Positions 23,218 through 34,469 of a stretch of DNA of 64,000 nt are shown here, one piece after another. This stretch comes from Phialophora verrucosa. Taxonomy: Eukaryota > Ascomycota > Eurotiomycetes > Chaetothyriales > Herpotrichiellaceae. Location: contig MSED01000007.1 in the NCBI GenBank assembly GCA_002099365.1, positions 1,302,001 through 1,366,000 on the forward strand, given 5' to 3'. The notes below the pieces were generated by a model. The model was not told where the DNA came from. It searched no databases and worked only from the letters and a program-made list of their open reading frames with translations. Position 1 is the stretch's first letter. The number at the start of each line of letters is the position of its first letter. A program made the position numbers and the translations under genes.

Positions 23218-26200
23218 GTTGCGGTAATGGTGAGGTAGATCTTCAACTGCTCTTCCTCTGTTCCTCTCTTTTCATTACCGGTGGTAACGGTACCAGAAAA
23301 GGCGGCAGGGTTCGTTTGGCTCCCGTCCGAGAAGTCGGTTGTACAACGTCGATGCCGAAACCTGGTGGGGTGACAGGGAATTCAGACCGGATCTAAATCG
23401 ACAGTGACCCTTTGAGAGCTCGATATCATGCTCTTCTAAGGAGCCATGCTCTTCGAAGTCGGACGGCAGGGAACGGCTGGCGGAGGACGAGGATGCAATC
23501 GGCTTCTCATATGTCAGTCACGGCGGAGGCGAGGGTGACTGTCAATGGGCACCGAGCAAGAAGCTTCTGCTTCTCTCACTGACAGGAGACAGCTGGGTTG
23601 AGAAGAAGCTTCGACCTGGAGCTCGGTTGGCCTGAAGAAGGAGGGGGAGGAAGAGTTTTAAGACTGGTGCGTCGTAGTCGATGTTGTTGCTGGGCAGCAT
23701 TGACGTTGGAGAAGTGGGAGATGCAGCCCGCTGGAGACTGCACGCTGCAAGGCACAGACTCGCAGCGACCCAAGGGCGCCGGAAATGGCCTAGAGACGGC
23801 TCTTGCGGGCCCGCCTATGAATCGAGAAGACTGGTTGGCAGAGAACAACCGCTCAGCTCTGGCACTGACACTGGCACTGACAGCCGCTGGGGCGTTGGTT
23901 GATCTGTTCTATCTATGTCCCTGAATGACCCGATTGCCGCTGTTACCGTTCGAGACGCTCATGCCACACAGACCACCACGAAGCATTATAAGGCACGAAG
24001 TCCAAGAGCAGGTCCAGAGCCAGCCCGCAGTGCCCGGAGCAATATCTAAGTTATGCCCGGACGGTGAAGTCCATTCCTGGGCTTTAGGGTTGCTTAAGCC
24101 CTAAGCCTCGGTCCCCACAGCCAAACTCACCACTGAAAAGGCCGCCGTGCCTGATCGAGCCTCGCAACAATCCGACCAAAGGATCACCAGGTCAATTGAG
24201 TTCGACCTTTTACGAACTGCTCCGCCGTGGCTTCAAACTCCAAGTTTCTTCCCAGTTTCGCGTCTCGGAGCAGCCACTCAGACCGTGTATCGAATGTTTT
24301 GCTATATTGCCGTGTCCCGCTTTGATGTCATGATCGTGCTTCCTTGCTCTCGTCGGCAGATGATCGCCCGATTCCCTCGGGACTTTGTTTATGGAATCTC
24401 GATGCAAATCTAGGGCCTCGTTTGTCGTTCGTGTCTCTGGCGCTTCGAGAGCACCCTCTAACCACTGCCACTCCCGTCAATTTCAACCCGGGGCGGGACA
24501 GTTCTCCATCATGTCCAACTCAGCTCGAAACCTCTTGCCTTCAAGCTAGCCCTAAGATAGCAAGGCGAAAGAGACTTCAGCGCATCCTGCAAGCCTCGCG
24601 CGCCATGACGCGAGGTTGCCCTGTGCAATAACCGACCGCGACCGGCCTATCACTGGTCGAAGCTTACGGTCCTGCATGTCAAAGGAAGCTGTGCTCAGGT
24701 GCTGTGGTTCTGTTCTTGATGTCATTTGGCCTCCATAGCAATGAAGAACCCTGACGACCCGTAATACTCGTGGATGGGCGCGTGCGGAAATCACCTTGCC
24801 ACACAACCATATTTGGGTACAAAGAATGGCCTGCCCTGGCCTGCGGGAAGCACCGCAACGCGAGAAAGAAGGGGAGGCCTAGATGCCGATATAGGAATCA
24901 TTCTTGAATCTCACGTCACGCACCCAGGTCTCTTACTCGTACACTCATGGGTTGAGATTCACATGCATACGAGGTATTTCTCCGGATGTGAGGGCCTCGA
25001 CACTTCGCGTGGCGCGAACAGAAGAACATGGTCTTCAGACCTCAGCCCGACTTTGGATTGCGCCATCATCAATCAATCCTTATCAATCGGTGGTCAAGGC
25101 CACCTGTGCCTTATCCGATAGAGCATGGCTTCAGGCCTTAGTTTGCTTCATCTCCTCGCTTGTGGCTGTTGCCCACGGGGACACCGGTCGAATGAGGCCG
25201 ACGTGCTCTCCCTTCCCGACGATGCTGGATGAACTTCAATGTCTCATGGAGAATCCTCGAGGAGTGACCCGTGGTCATACTGTATTTCGTACCTCCCCTC
25301 ACCTCACCCCGAACTGTTTCGCTCCGTGAACACAAACAGGAAGCACATGCAGCCAGAAGGTCACGCCAGATTTGTGCGGCAACTTGTTTCACACTAGTCA
25401 TGGTTGCTCTCGGTTGCGGCGTTCAACTACCGATCCCCCACACAAGGACCGCCGACATTGACAGTTCAAAGCAAGGATGTGAACCATCGACGACTGACTT
25501 GCGGTCGCTATACGTCACTTGCTCATCTCGATTTCCTGATTTCTATATCAACACCCGGCTATTGATGCCGCCTTCTCGCGCTCAATCGCAATCGAGACAC
25601 AAACACCTGAAATGGACACGCCTAAACGTCGTGCTACAGTATGGTGACGCAGCATCTTGTTCCTGTCCGCTGACGGCGGGGCAGAGCAATTAGTCCTTGG
25701 ATGAATCATCTAGGTGACAGGCCGTTCCCCGCTCAGTGAGACGCAGCTTACTCCGGGGGATTTCCTGGTGAGACTTGACGTGCAAGCTCCATGGCGAAGT
25801 CAACTCGGCTGTTCAACAAGGCGCGTCCTGCGAGACTGCAAGCAGAATTTGGGCTCCCCGCCAGAGCTCAGAAATCTCAGTCATCAGTCTCAGCGGCATC
25901 CTCGTCGATTGAGCAAGTTTCGCCACTGGAGTTGTTGCCTCAAAGGTTTTTAACTCCTGCCCGTGGAAGATAAATCTCCGTCTCTGGTGTTGAACCTTGA
26001 TCGATGGAGACGCGTCCGCCAAGAATCATTGTCAACAAAGCGCGCGCCAGGGAAACACCAGATCATGTGATGAAGTATGATATTGCTGTCCTCATTCTCG
26101 TAGCCTCCGCTCTCACCATAACCATCGGCAATAGGCTGAGGGTGATAAGACAGACGTTGCACCTCCCCTAAGGAACATGGTTACTCCGTATTCCCTCCAA

Positions 26201-27015
26201 AGATTTTCATTGACGTGGGAAGACTGTCTCCAAGAGCCTAAAGACTTAAGACATTCCACCGCCTCCGTCATAAATTCCAAGTTGTGATTGTCGGAATCCC
26301 GTCACCCTCGGGATGGATACGTACTAAGGTAGGTGATCGTCCATGGGGACGTGCTTGATCTACTTCGGATCCAGAACACGCAACCGGCATCGAGACAAGC
26401 TCGAAGGCTTGCGAGATCGTCTCGCAAATTCGCGATCAGCAAGGCCGCCACGCAGCACGCTTCGGCAGAATGCAGTGAAGATGAACATATTCAATCTCTC
26501 AGCCAACTTTATTCCAAGCTCATCTCGGCTGATCGACAGTGGTGAGCGAGACCGGCAGGATTTTTTGGCAGGTCGGGACCTGGCCTGGTATTCGTCATTG
26601 CACGTCGACTACACCGGCAACAGAGACACTTAGGTCAGTAGGCGTCAGATGGTGTCTGTATACGGTGTATTCTGACCCTCGAGCAAGTTACACACGCCAG
26701 CTCGTTGGCTTCAGAAGCCATTCTATTATGAGGCTTGCCTATGACTGCTGTATAGGAATACCGACCTGCACTCATATGGTTTATGTCTACGAGTACAGAC
26801 ATGGTAAGTCTCGCTTGCTTTTCTCTACGCCGGCTTGACGTTGAAGTCAAGCCGTCGGAAGGGCACGATGCCTCTCCCTTCTATGTATGTTGGTCTCCCG
26901 TTGTCCATGTCTCGTGTCGCACTCCCGCATCTATCGTTCCTCGCTGCGTAGCTTGATGGCTCACCGGCCACCCAGCACGAGGGCGACCTGCCGAGTTCCC
27001 ATCCTTTTACCACTC
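23218..27015. other. Long gene-free region upstream of cdc25
   Basis: 3.8 kb without a recognisable gene, the longest gap in the window. Frames above 100 codons exist (for example 24904-25329 and 25271-25693), but they have no family features and heavily overlap frames on other strands. A small inverted repeat lies at 24079-24107. The segment may hold an extended cdc25 promoter or leader, a long non-coding RNA or old decayed sequence. I cannot tell which. Confidence 0.4.
24079..24107. repeat. Short imperfect inverted repeat
   Basis: Arms GGCTTTAGGG and CCCTAAGCC, with one bulged T, flank a loop of about nine bases and could form a small hairpin. It is the only clear inverted repeat noticed in this gene-free stretch. 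It has no poly-T tract, and its function is unknown. Confidence 0.4.
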
Positions 27016-28344
27016 TCAGAAGTAGCCCTCAAACAACCATCTCAGCTTCTCGAGCGCCTCCTCGCTCCGTCCCTCGGGATACGTACTCACGCCAAACTTC
27101 CTCCCCCCGGCAAGATGCTTCGCCTCCACCAGGTCGAGATGTTCCTCCTTGGAAAGCTCGTCGAGCACGGCGGCGATGAAGCGCCGGGCGTTGACGGCGT
27201 TGGCGCGCATATGCCCCATGACCATTTCGACCGAGACGTCCTCGTTCGCGTCGTGCCAGCACTGTAATCACCAGGTCAGAGGGAACTAGACGAACGGGTC
27301 GAAACAAGGCAATGTATGCATTTACGTGAAAGGGGGAATCAGACGTAAGGGAAGACCCAAGCGAGGAATACGTACATCATAATCCGTGCTCATCAGAATG
27401 ACCTGATACGCGATCTCGGCCTCGGCGGCTAGTTTGGCTTCCGGCAATGTCGACATGTTGATGACGGTGCCGCCCCAGCTGCGGTACAGATTCGACTCGG
27501 CCCGCGTGCTGAACTGTGGTCCCTCTGTTCGTGGTGAAAAGTCAGTCAAATTTGGCATAGATAGCATAGCATAGCATGGCAATGTCATCCGATCAGACAG
27601 CGGTGGCTACGTGTCCGCATCTCACTCACCCATGACGATCACGGTCCCCTTGTCGTGCAACACGACCCCTTCGCCCTCCAAGCTATGGCCACACCGCCTG
27701 ACCACATCGCCAACCTGCTTGTCGAACGGATCCGCAAACGGCACATGACACACGACGCCGCCCTCGAAGAACGTCCACGGGCGGACACCCTTGGTCCGAT
27801 CGATGACCTGGTCCGGCACGACGAAATCCCGCGGCTTGACCTCCTCGGCCAGCGACCCGGCGGCGCTGAACGCAATGATGCACCGCACGCCAATGTGGCG
27901 TAGCGCCGCGATATTCGCCCGGGAGGGGACTTCGTGGGGCGCGAGCGCGTGGTGGGGGCCGTGGCGCGCGAGGAAGGCGATGGGGATCGGTCGTCCTGTC
28001 GAGGGGGAGGGGTGTTCGAGGATGGTGATGGCGGAGGAGGGCGAGCCGTAGGGAGTCGTCACGGTGAGGACGGCCGCTTTGTTGAAGTCGGGGAGGTGTT
28101 CGAGCCCGGTGCCGCCTATGACGCCGATACGCACGGGGCCTTGGGCATGTTAGTGGTGGCGGTGTTAGTGCGAGGTGGGCGGGTTTGAATGATCAGAATG
28201 ATGAATGAAGAGGGCCGGGGGGAGGGAGTCTTGTGTCCGGAAAAGCGTAACGGGGTGTAGGCCCAAAGCAGCGGGCAGATGGTGAGAAAACAGACCTGGG
28301 TATGTGTTGGGGATGCTTTCCTCTTGGATCTTGACCTCCGCCAT
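27016..28344 (-). CDS. S-methyl-5'-thioadenosine phosphorylase
   Basis: Cleaves methylthioadenosine with phosphate to adenine and methylthioribose-1-phosphate, the first step of methionine salvage after polyamine synthesis. Four exons, 28344..28296, 28139..27630, 27524..27376 and 27261..27016, with introns of 156, 105 and 114 bp, give 317 residues, the usual size for the family. The short first exon is required because the phosphate-binding start of the fold ([13 protein letters not shown]) has no in-frame ATG of its own. Purine/nucleoside phosphorylase family 2 motifs are present: ARHGPHH, the substrate loop [11 protein letters not shown], and [14 protein letters not shown], followed by the C-terminal helices. 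The start from MAEVKIQEE joins in phase 1. The longest intron lies close to the start codon. The second intron carries AGCAT repeats. Confidence 0.93.
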
Positions 28345-30476
28345 CTCTGCAACACTGGCACTGAAGAACGGAGGGAGATGTCAGAAATGTTTACATTACG
28401 CAGGTATTCATTGCCATAATGACTGTCTCCAACCAATGGATAAGGATGAGAAAGAAATGAGGACGCACAATGAACCGGATATGGCGATACTCTACGCTTT
28501 TAATCGTGCCCGCTGGTAGGTGATCCTTTCTTGACAAGTTCCTGAGATTCTAGGATCGTCTAGCCTCAATGTCCTTCATTCTCATTCACTTTCTACTATC
28601 TAACAAGATTTTATTTCAGCGGGACGTCCAACTTGAGATATCACTCGGGCCGCTCCAATGTCTCCATCTCGGAACAAAATTTGACCGAGGTCGAGGAGCG
28701 AATTGCGCCATCAGTTCTTCCACAGCAAGCAGCGACACAACACCTACCGCAGTAAAGCATTGAGCAACGTGGACAAGAATTTCATTCGGAACAATTTATA
28801 TGCACAAATAGCTTAGATACGTATCCTGCAAAGGCAAATGGCCGACGTTATTCGAGTGGGCAAACACCATCGACAACCTCCTTTAATAAGCCCAACACAG
28901 AATGGAGGCAGGCTCTTCGACAAGGTATTCCGTCAACTTGCAGCTCCGTAATATGCATTCTTTCAGAGCAAAGTTTGGGCTTCCCGAAAACATCGACGCC
29001 GAGCTTTGCAGCTGCGCATGAATCTTTGATATCGGGGCGATCACCGGGTTATCGCTGTTCTCGTGAAATCAACGTCGGACTCATCCTGATTACACTCCAC
29101 TCTCTTGTTGGTGAAGATGATCGGTTCTTCAAGACGCGTCTCACCAAGTTCGTCTCCTCTATGGCTGGCCATGTGAGACAACAACTGGTCGTGTCCTTCA
29201 TACGCTATTGAATCTCCAGATACAGCCATACCAAGCAGCGGTGGTTCACGATTGCGTGCGTCTCATTGCTGCATGTGAGACTTTGCGAGAACATACGTCG
29301 GTAGCGGATGCCCGTGGAATGGCAAATCACGCTATCGTCCACTCGATGACTGTTCGCGACTTGAACGGCAGGCGCTCAGAAATGGCATTTCTTATTTGTG
29401 TAGTGATACGTGCGTGCGTGCCTTGTCACATGAGTCGATGCACGATTCGAAGTCGACGACGCCATCGTCACTCCTGGATTCTGCTAAACCCGCCAACAAC
29501 GCAACGCTCTTTGGACATCGATCGTGATCTGCATGAGTGCAAGATGCGTGGCCGGTGTACATAATCAGTAGGCCAATCGAGCCCGGCAAGGACTCCCCTT
29601 GCCGTCGCCGATCTCGAAGTCTTCTACAAACCGCAATATGCCATCTTCAACGACCTGTTTGATGTCATTTCTGCCCTTCTCAAGAGACTCGAACAGACGG
29701 TCAGTGGGCGGGAGAGGCCCATGAGCTTGAGACCGAGCCTTGATCTGCCTAGAGATCTTGCTACCGGGCCTACGAATCCCGGCGACGGGCACTGACATCA
29801 GCGAGGGGCTTTAAGCTGGATATGTGGCTTGTGGACAGGCTGATTCCTAAGACCCAGGACGGCAGAGACCCGGCGCGAGGTTGACGGACACTATGCAAGG
29901 CTTACGCGAAGCACACCAGGAACTGGAGATGGGAGGACATTGAGCACATCAGGCTGCGCCCCATTTCGCACCTCGAGGCAGGTCCGAGCTCAACGGCTTC
30001 TATTGCTAAACGGGCCGCTAGGAAACACCACCTGGCTCGCAACAGCCGGGATGCATGAGGTCGAGCGCTTGGCTGCTCGCGGAGACGTCGTGGAGTCTGG
30101 GACTATATCACTACTTGGCAAACACCGTGGTCGCTGGGAGGAGAAGGTCGCCAAGGAGTGACCGCTTGCCAACACACATGAACTACACGGGAGTACATGC
30201 TGTTGCCAGTACTTGCATTCCGATAGAGCGCGAACGAAAATAATGCATCGCGGTGGGAGAAGAGACGTCTCCAAGCACAAAGTCAGAGAAATGAGATGTT
30301 GAATGATGTCACGTGGCCCAGGATTGGCCGGCAGATCCTCGGCCAAACCCCGAGAACCTCGCCGTCCTCGTTGATTGCATCTGAAATTCTCTCCTTTGCT
30401 GACTTTAAGTATGATGTGACTTCTTCCGACTCGATAGATGTGTTAACGCCCATAAGACAAAGACCCTTGCATCAGG
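28345..30476. other. Divergent intergenic region, possibly holding a small unrecognised gene
   Basis: 2.1 kb between the starts of the methylthioadenosine phosphorylase gene (-) and the DUF2011-type gene (+). Most of it looks non-coding. On the minus strand at 29798..29565 a 77-codon ATG frame has coding-like codon usage and a well-formed amphipathic segment (DRLFESLEKGRNDIKQVVED). It is not linked convincingly to further exons. It may be a small gene or a relic. Confidence 0.35.
29565..29798 (-). CDS. Possible small ORF or gene relic, unrecognised
   Basis: A frame of 77 residues starts at an ATG. Its composition is protein-like: a basic N-terminus, then a charged amphipathic helix and an acidic strand (GILRFVEDFEIGDG). 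Upstream in the same direction, an intron-like GTAAGC...TTAG segment precedes it, but no clear first exon was found. It has no recognised family and could equally be chance. Confidence 0.2.
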   Translation of the reverse strand: MSVPVAGIRRPGSKISRQIKARSQAHGPLPPTDRLFESLEKGRNDIKQVVEDGILRFVEDFEIGDGKGSPCRARLAY

Positions 30477-31694
30477 ATGTTCGCGGTGCCCAATGCGAAA
30501 AGGTCAGTTCCAGCGGAACAACAGCGAGACAAATATCTGACCAGGTAAAGGGTCAAACGATCACGTCTATTCCAGGATGATGACGATTCGCACGGCTCGC
30601 GGGCTTCATCGAGATCTTATTCTCCAGGAGAGCCAACAAGCGATCCGCCGGATGATGATATAGAGCTATCGTATGGCTTCGAATACGATTTCGTTGCGCC
30701 GCAATTGTCAGGCGCGAGAGCCTCTCATCCTCCAAGCGAGCCTCGCCCAGACGGGGACGCCGAAGAGCCGGAGTATCAGTTCCGCCTCTTCGCGCCGGGA
30801 TCGAAGTCTAGGGCGCAGGATGATCAGCCCGAGCCAGCGACAGGCGATCCAACAGTCAGACTTTCGGCAACGCCAGAACCTGTTGCTCTCGCCGACGCAC
30901 TGTCGCTGGATAAAGCGCATTTAATCCGCCCTAACCGCCCAGAGACTCATTACTTCACCGCCGCACTCCCAGAAGAGAGAGTCCAGCAGTTAAAGGCCGA
31001 GTATGCGGCCGTTGCAATGTCTACCTCGGACGTATTTTCGCGGGCAGAGTCAACCAAATGGCCAGGGGCGGCACTACCGTGGCGAGTGATTCGGGTGCAA
31101 TTACTTGATAAGGCGTCTAAGTCTAAAGGACAGCACCGGTCAGGGCACGTAGACTCAGAGGTTGCCCAGCACAACAAGTCAGCGCACCAGAAAGCCCGGG
31201 TCCGGGCCAGACCGTCTAAGAAACGCCGCATCCTTGTCCGTCGGCGGCTCGCTCTGCGTAACGAACTCGCCGTCCAGGCGAAGGTGACGGAAGAAACGGA
31301 GAGGGAGAAACGCACGCGGCGCAATCGCGAAAAGAAGGTCAAGAAAAAGGAGAGAGAGAAGAGGAAGAAAACAGAAGCCAACGGCACGGAGACTGAGGAG
31401 GGACGAGTAGAATCCAGAGACCCAACTGCAGAGCCAGGCGTCACTGGAACGCCACCCACCTTTATCCCAGCAGAGGCATACAGAAACCCAACCGAAACCG
31501 GCCCTCCGAAGCCCGGGCAGCCAGCAAGCAGCGGCGCTTCCAGCGCAGCAACAGACGTTCGCCGAGCTCCGCTCTTCCCACCGACACGACGAGCGCCAAC
31601 GTCTCGAGCGCCGACCGCAGCAGCGGCAACGACCCCCGCCCAGACAGCGACAGCAGTATCGACGCCGCGACATCCCACACGCCCGCGGATGTGA
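30477..31694 (+). CDS. DUF2011-type fungal protein of unknown function
   Basis: Two exons, 30477..30502 and 30551..31694, are split by a 48 bp intron and encode 389 residues. The tiny first exon encodes MFAVPNAK plus two bases. The acceptor at 30550 was chosen because it keeps the frame and gives the basic motif AKRVKRSRLF seen at the start of this fungus-only family; the neighbouring AG at 30544 would place a stop directly after the junction. An acidic stretch follows, then a core with YQFRLFAPG, ETHYFTAALPEE and TKWPGAALPWRVI (about 85-180). After that come a very basic Lys/Arg/Glu helix (about 215-275) and a Pro/Ala/Thr-rich disordered tail. It is probably nuclear or nucleolar, judged only from the basic composition. 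The function is not known. The family name is from memory. Confidence 0.75.
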
Positions 31695-32201
31695 AATGGG
31701 AAACCCGGGGCTCCTTCCTTAGCAATTAGCAATTTCTCTATCCTTATCCTAAATCTCCTTCTTATGCTTGTCCTTGTCTCTTTCTTCTCTCTCTTGCATG
31801 TGTCTGAGAACGCCCACTATGGGACATGAAGCATCTTTGAGATGTACCGGCACTATGAGGCTCGGACTCTGACCGACTCTGAATGATGACGACCGTGACG
31901 AACTCTCACGATTCAATGTCACGACGGAGTTGAGGGTGCGGCAGGAGGAATTTGGATCTGAGCTGCTTCTCATTGCTCATCTCGAATAATGGATTGGATG
32001 CAAATTATTCACTCTCCTTGCAACAGGAATACACATGCAAATGAGTGAAGAAGCATTGGATGGCTCAGGAGCAGCTGCGCACAAAACGTCTGCTGCCCCA
32101 CCGTCCTGCTCAATGTTCAATTCTCTCCGGAAATTTTTGCTTTTTGGCAAACATTGCCTTGCTTTCTTCTATACAGTAGATATCGGCGGCTTTCAGGACC
32201 C
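31695..32201. other. Convergent intergenic region
   Basis: About 500 bp between the 3' ends of the DUF2011-type gene and IND1. Only short random frames occur. It presumably holds both 3' UTRs and terminators. Confidence 0.5.
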
Positions 32202-33231
32202 TCACGTCCAATTCAAGCCAACTCTCTTCGCCACCTTCTCGGCGATCCGCTCATAGTATTCTGTATTGACTTTAAGTCCGCTCGCCTCTTCAGCCACTAC
32301 GGTAGGCATGCCCCTGTCCGCATCGGCGCAAATCTTGGCGTCGAGCGGGACATTACCCAGGAACTCGACACCCAATTCCTGTGCTTTGGCCTCTGCGCCG
32401 CCCGGGCCGTCATGCCCGTGGTCACCGTTGCTGCCGTGCGCAAAGATCTTAGTTTCCCGATGACAGTGTGGGCAGACGAAGACACTCATGTTCTGCACCA
32501 TGCCCAGGACTTGGATGTTCATCTTGCGAAACATTTCCACGCCCTTGACCGCATCCTTGAGAGCAATATCCTGCGGAGTGGAAACGACCACCGCCCCGGC
32601 CAATTCTACCTGCTGACCGATCGTCAACTGCACATCTCCCGTGCCAGGCGGGAGGTCGAGAACCAGGACGTCCAGCCCGGGGGACCAATCCACTTCGTGG
32701 AGCAGCTGTTGCAGGGCCTTCATCACCATCAATCCGCGCCATGCTACCGGAGCGGACTCGCTTGGCAAAAGATATCCCATGGACATACTCTTCAAGCCGT
32801 AACTCGTCAGCGGGACAAGCATGTTCTTCTCCGTGAGCTTTGGTTCGCCCGCGTCAGAGAGGCCGAGGAGCGTCGGGATGGAGGGGCCGAAGATGTCTGT
32901 GTCCAGAATGCCGGTCCGCAGGCCGTGTCGGGACAGCGAGAGCGCGAGGTTCACGGCCAGCGTGGACTTGCCCACGCCGCCTTTCGCGGAAGAAACAGCG
33001 ATGGTGTGCGCGACATTGCGAAGCGGTCGCTTCTGCGGGAGGCCTCGTTGGGCACGCGGAATTGTCGGTGGAGCGCCTTTGCTTCCTGGGGCAGGCTTGC
33101 GAGGAAGACCCTGTAGGAAACCGGAATTAGCATGGACGAGTTACCCGCGGCGTGGATGAAGATGCCCAGGACCGTACTAGTGGGTTTTCATGGCTCAGTG
33201 ATCTCGCGCGTGTGCTGAAGCACTTGCGCAT
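32202..33231 (-). CDS. ind1: Mitochondrial iron-sulfur protein Ind1 (NUBPL-type P-loop NTPase)
   Basis: Mrp/NBP35-family ATPase needed to install Fe-S clusters in respiratory complex I in the mitochondrial matrix. Two exons, 33231..33178 and 33110..32202, with a 67 bp phase 0 intron, give 320 residues. Exon 1 encodes an Arg/Lys/Ser-rich presequence (MRKCFSTRARSLSHENPL), a good matrix-targeting signal. Splicing restores the conserved ENPLGLPRK and GLPQKRPL region. The deviant Walker A SAKGGVGKST lies near residue 70, the Walker B VLVLDLPPGTGD follows, and the conserved CPHC cluster-binding motif is near residue 230. A stop lies upstream in frame, so this Met is the likely start. Confidence 0.92.
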
Positions 33232-34469
33232 AATCCTGAGTTGACAACTTTGAAACTATTAAAACTTCGGGTGCTCTTGCGAGACGCAAGATGCAAGACG
33301 CCGGGGAGCGGCAGCAAACTTGAAGGGGCTGGACGAGGTGGACGAGGTCATTATTTCGGCACATCATTGTTCCGGTGCCGAGGCATAGCAGGTATCGCTC
33401 CAGCTTCACACCATGACACACTCCTCTTCGACTTCTCTTCCAGATGCATCTGGGACGATCGGGAGATGAAACGCGGTCATAGATGTCGAATTGTGTGTGC
33501 TGGCCGTCCAGAGGTATGTCCGCGATATCAACTAGGCCGGACGTGCCAGAGACAAGTAGCAATCCCATGCCGACTTCTCAAGGCATGCACATACGAGATC
33601 TTGAGCAGGCACTCACTAAGATCCTTGTCTCTCAGCCCTGCGCTCTTGAAGCACGGTGCAAGGCTCGGGACTGCCGGCTTTCTCCATTGTACCTCACCTG
33701 TGCTCTGCGACCAGCATCGGACTCGGCTTTGGAATGGGGAGGACTGCTCTAACTAGGACGGTGGCTTCGAGGGGTCGTTTCTCTCCTTCGATCCTTTTTT
33801 CAGTTTCTCATTCATTCATACATACATCCACCCAGTGCCCTTCCGAGCACTCGGATGTTCCGTCTTCATGTGTACCTCGCCCTCGTGTCCGTACACAAGT
33901 ATCGGTGCGTGCAGCCACGCCGCTAATAGCCCGTACCATACCCGTCCCCAGTGTCGGGCGACGACTTCAACATCTTCATTCCTCCATCCGGATTATCCAG
34001 CCTACCTACCGGTAAGGACCAACCCGACAAACAGCCCGGATCAAACAGAACCGTCCAGGCAGGATGTGGTCATTGGTCCTTGTTATAGCTCTTAGCGATC
34101 AGACAACGTTGACATAAGGCCGGCGTATAGTAAGTAGAGTAGCTGGCCTGTATGCACGCATGCCTTTACACAGGCAAGGCAAGGCAAGGCACAACGAGCA
34201 ACTTTGTCTCAAATATACCGGGCGGGAAGGAGGATCCCCTCCATCCGCCACAGGACGACAGATCGCTTCACTGGTACACCCATCCAGCGGATTCCGAATC
34301 ACATGGCTAGGAAGAGTCCCGTGGAGACACAAGCCGGGGCCATCAGAAGTGGTAACTGACCGCTCCTTACGACCCTTCGAACGACATGTAGCCACGCTTC
34401 CGTTGCACAGCCATTGCCCTTGCTCATCCAGAAGCCGTGAAATATACTCGAGCCGCCGCTCACGACGTC
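33232..34469. other. Intergenic region between ind1 and the GH5 pseudogene
   Basis: 1.24 kb with no recognisable gene. It contains the ind1 promoter. A GGCAA run occurs near 34180-34195. The plus-strand frames at 33241-34095 lack family features. Confidence 0.45.

Noticed and set aside
24079..24107. TTAGGG inside an inverted repeat, considered as an interstitial telomere-like site
   Set aside because: Only a single unit is present, not a tandem array. Kept only as a weak inverted repeat.
30950..31732. 260-codon minus-strand frame with apparent hydrophobic segments
   Set aside because: It is the antisense shadow of the Lys/Glu-rich and Pro/Ala-rich part of the DUF2011-type gene. The sense strand has a coherent protein and a matching first exon.
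32154..33116. 320-codon plus-strand frame
   Set aside because: Antisense shadow of ind1, whose Walker and CPxC motifs are unequivocal on the minus strand.
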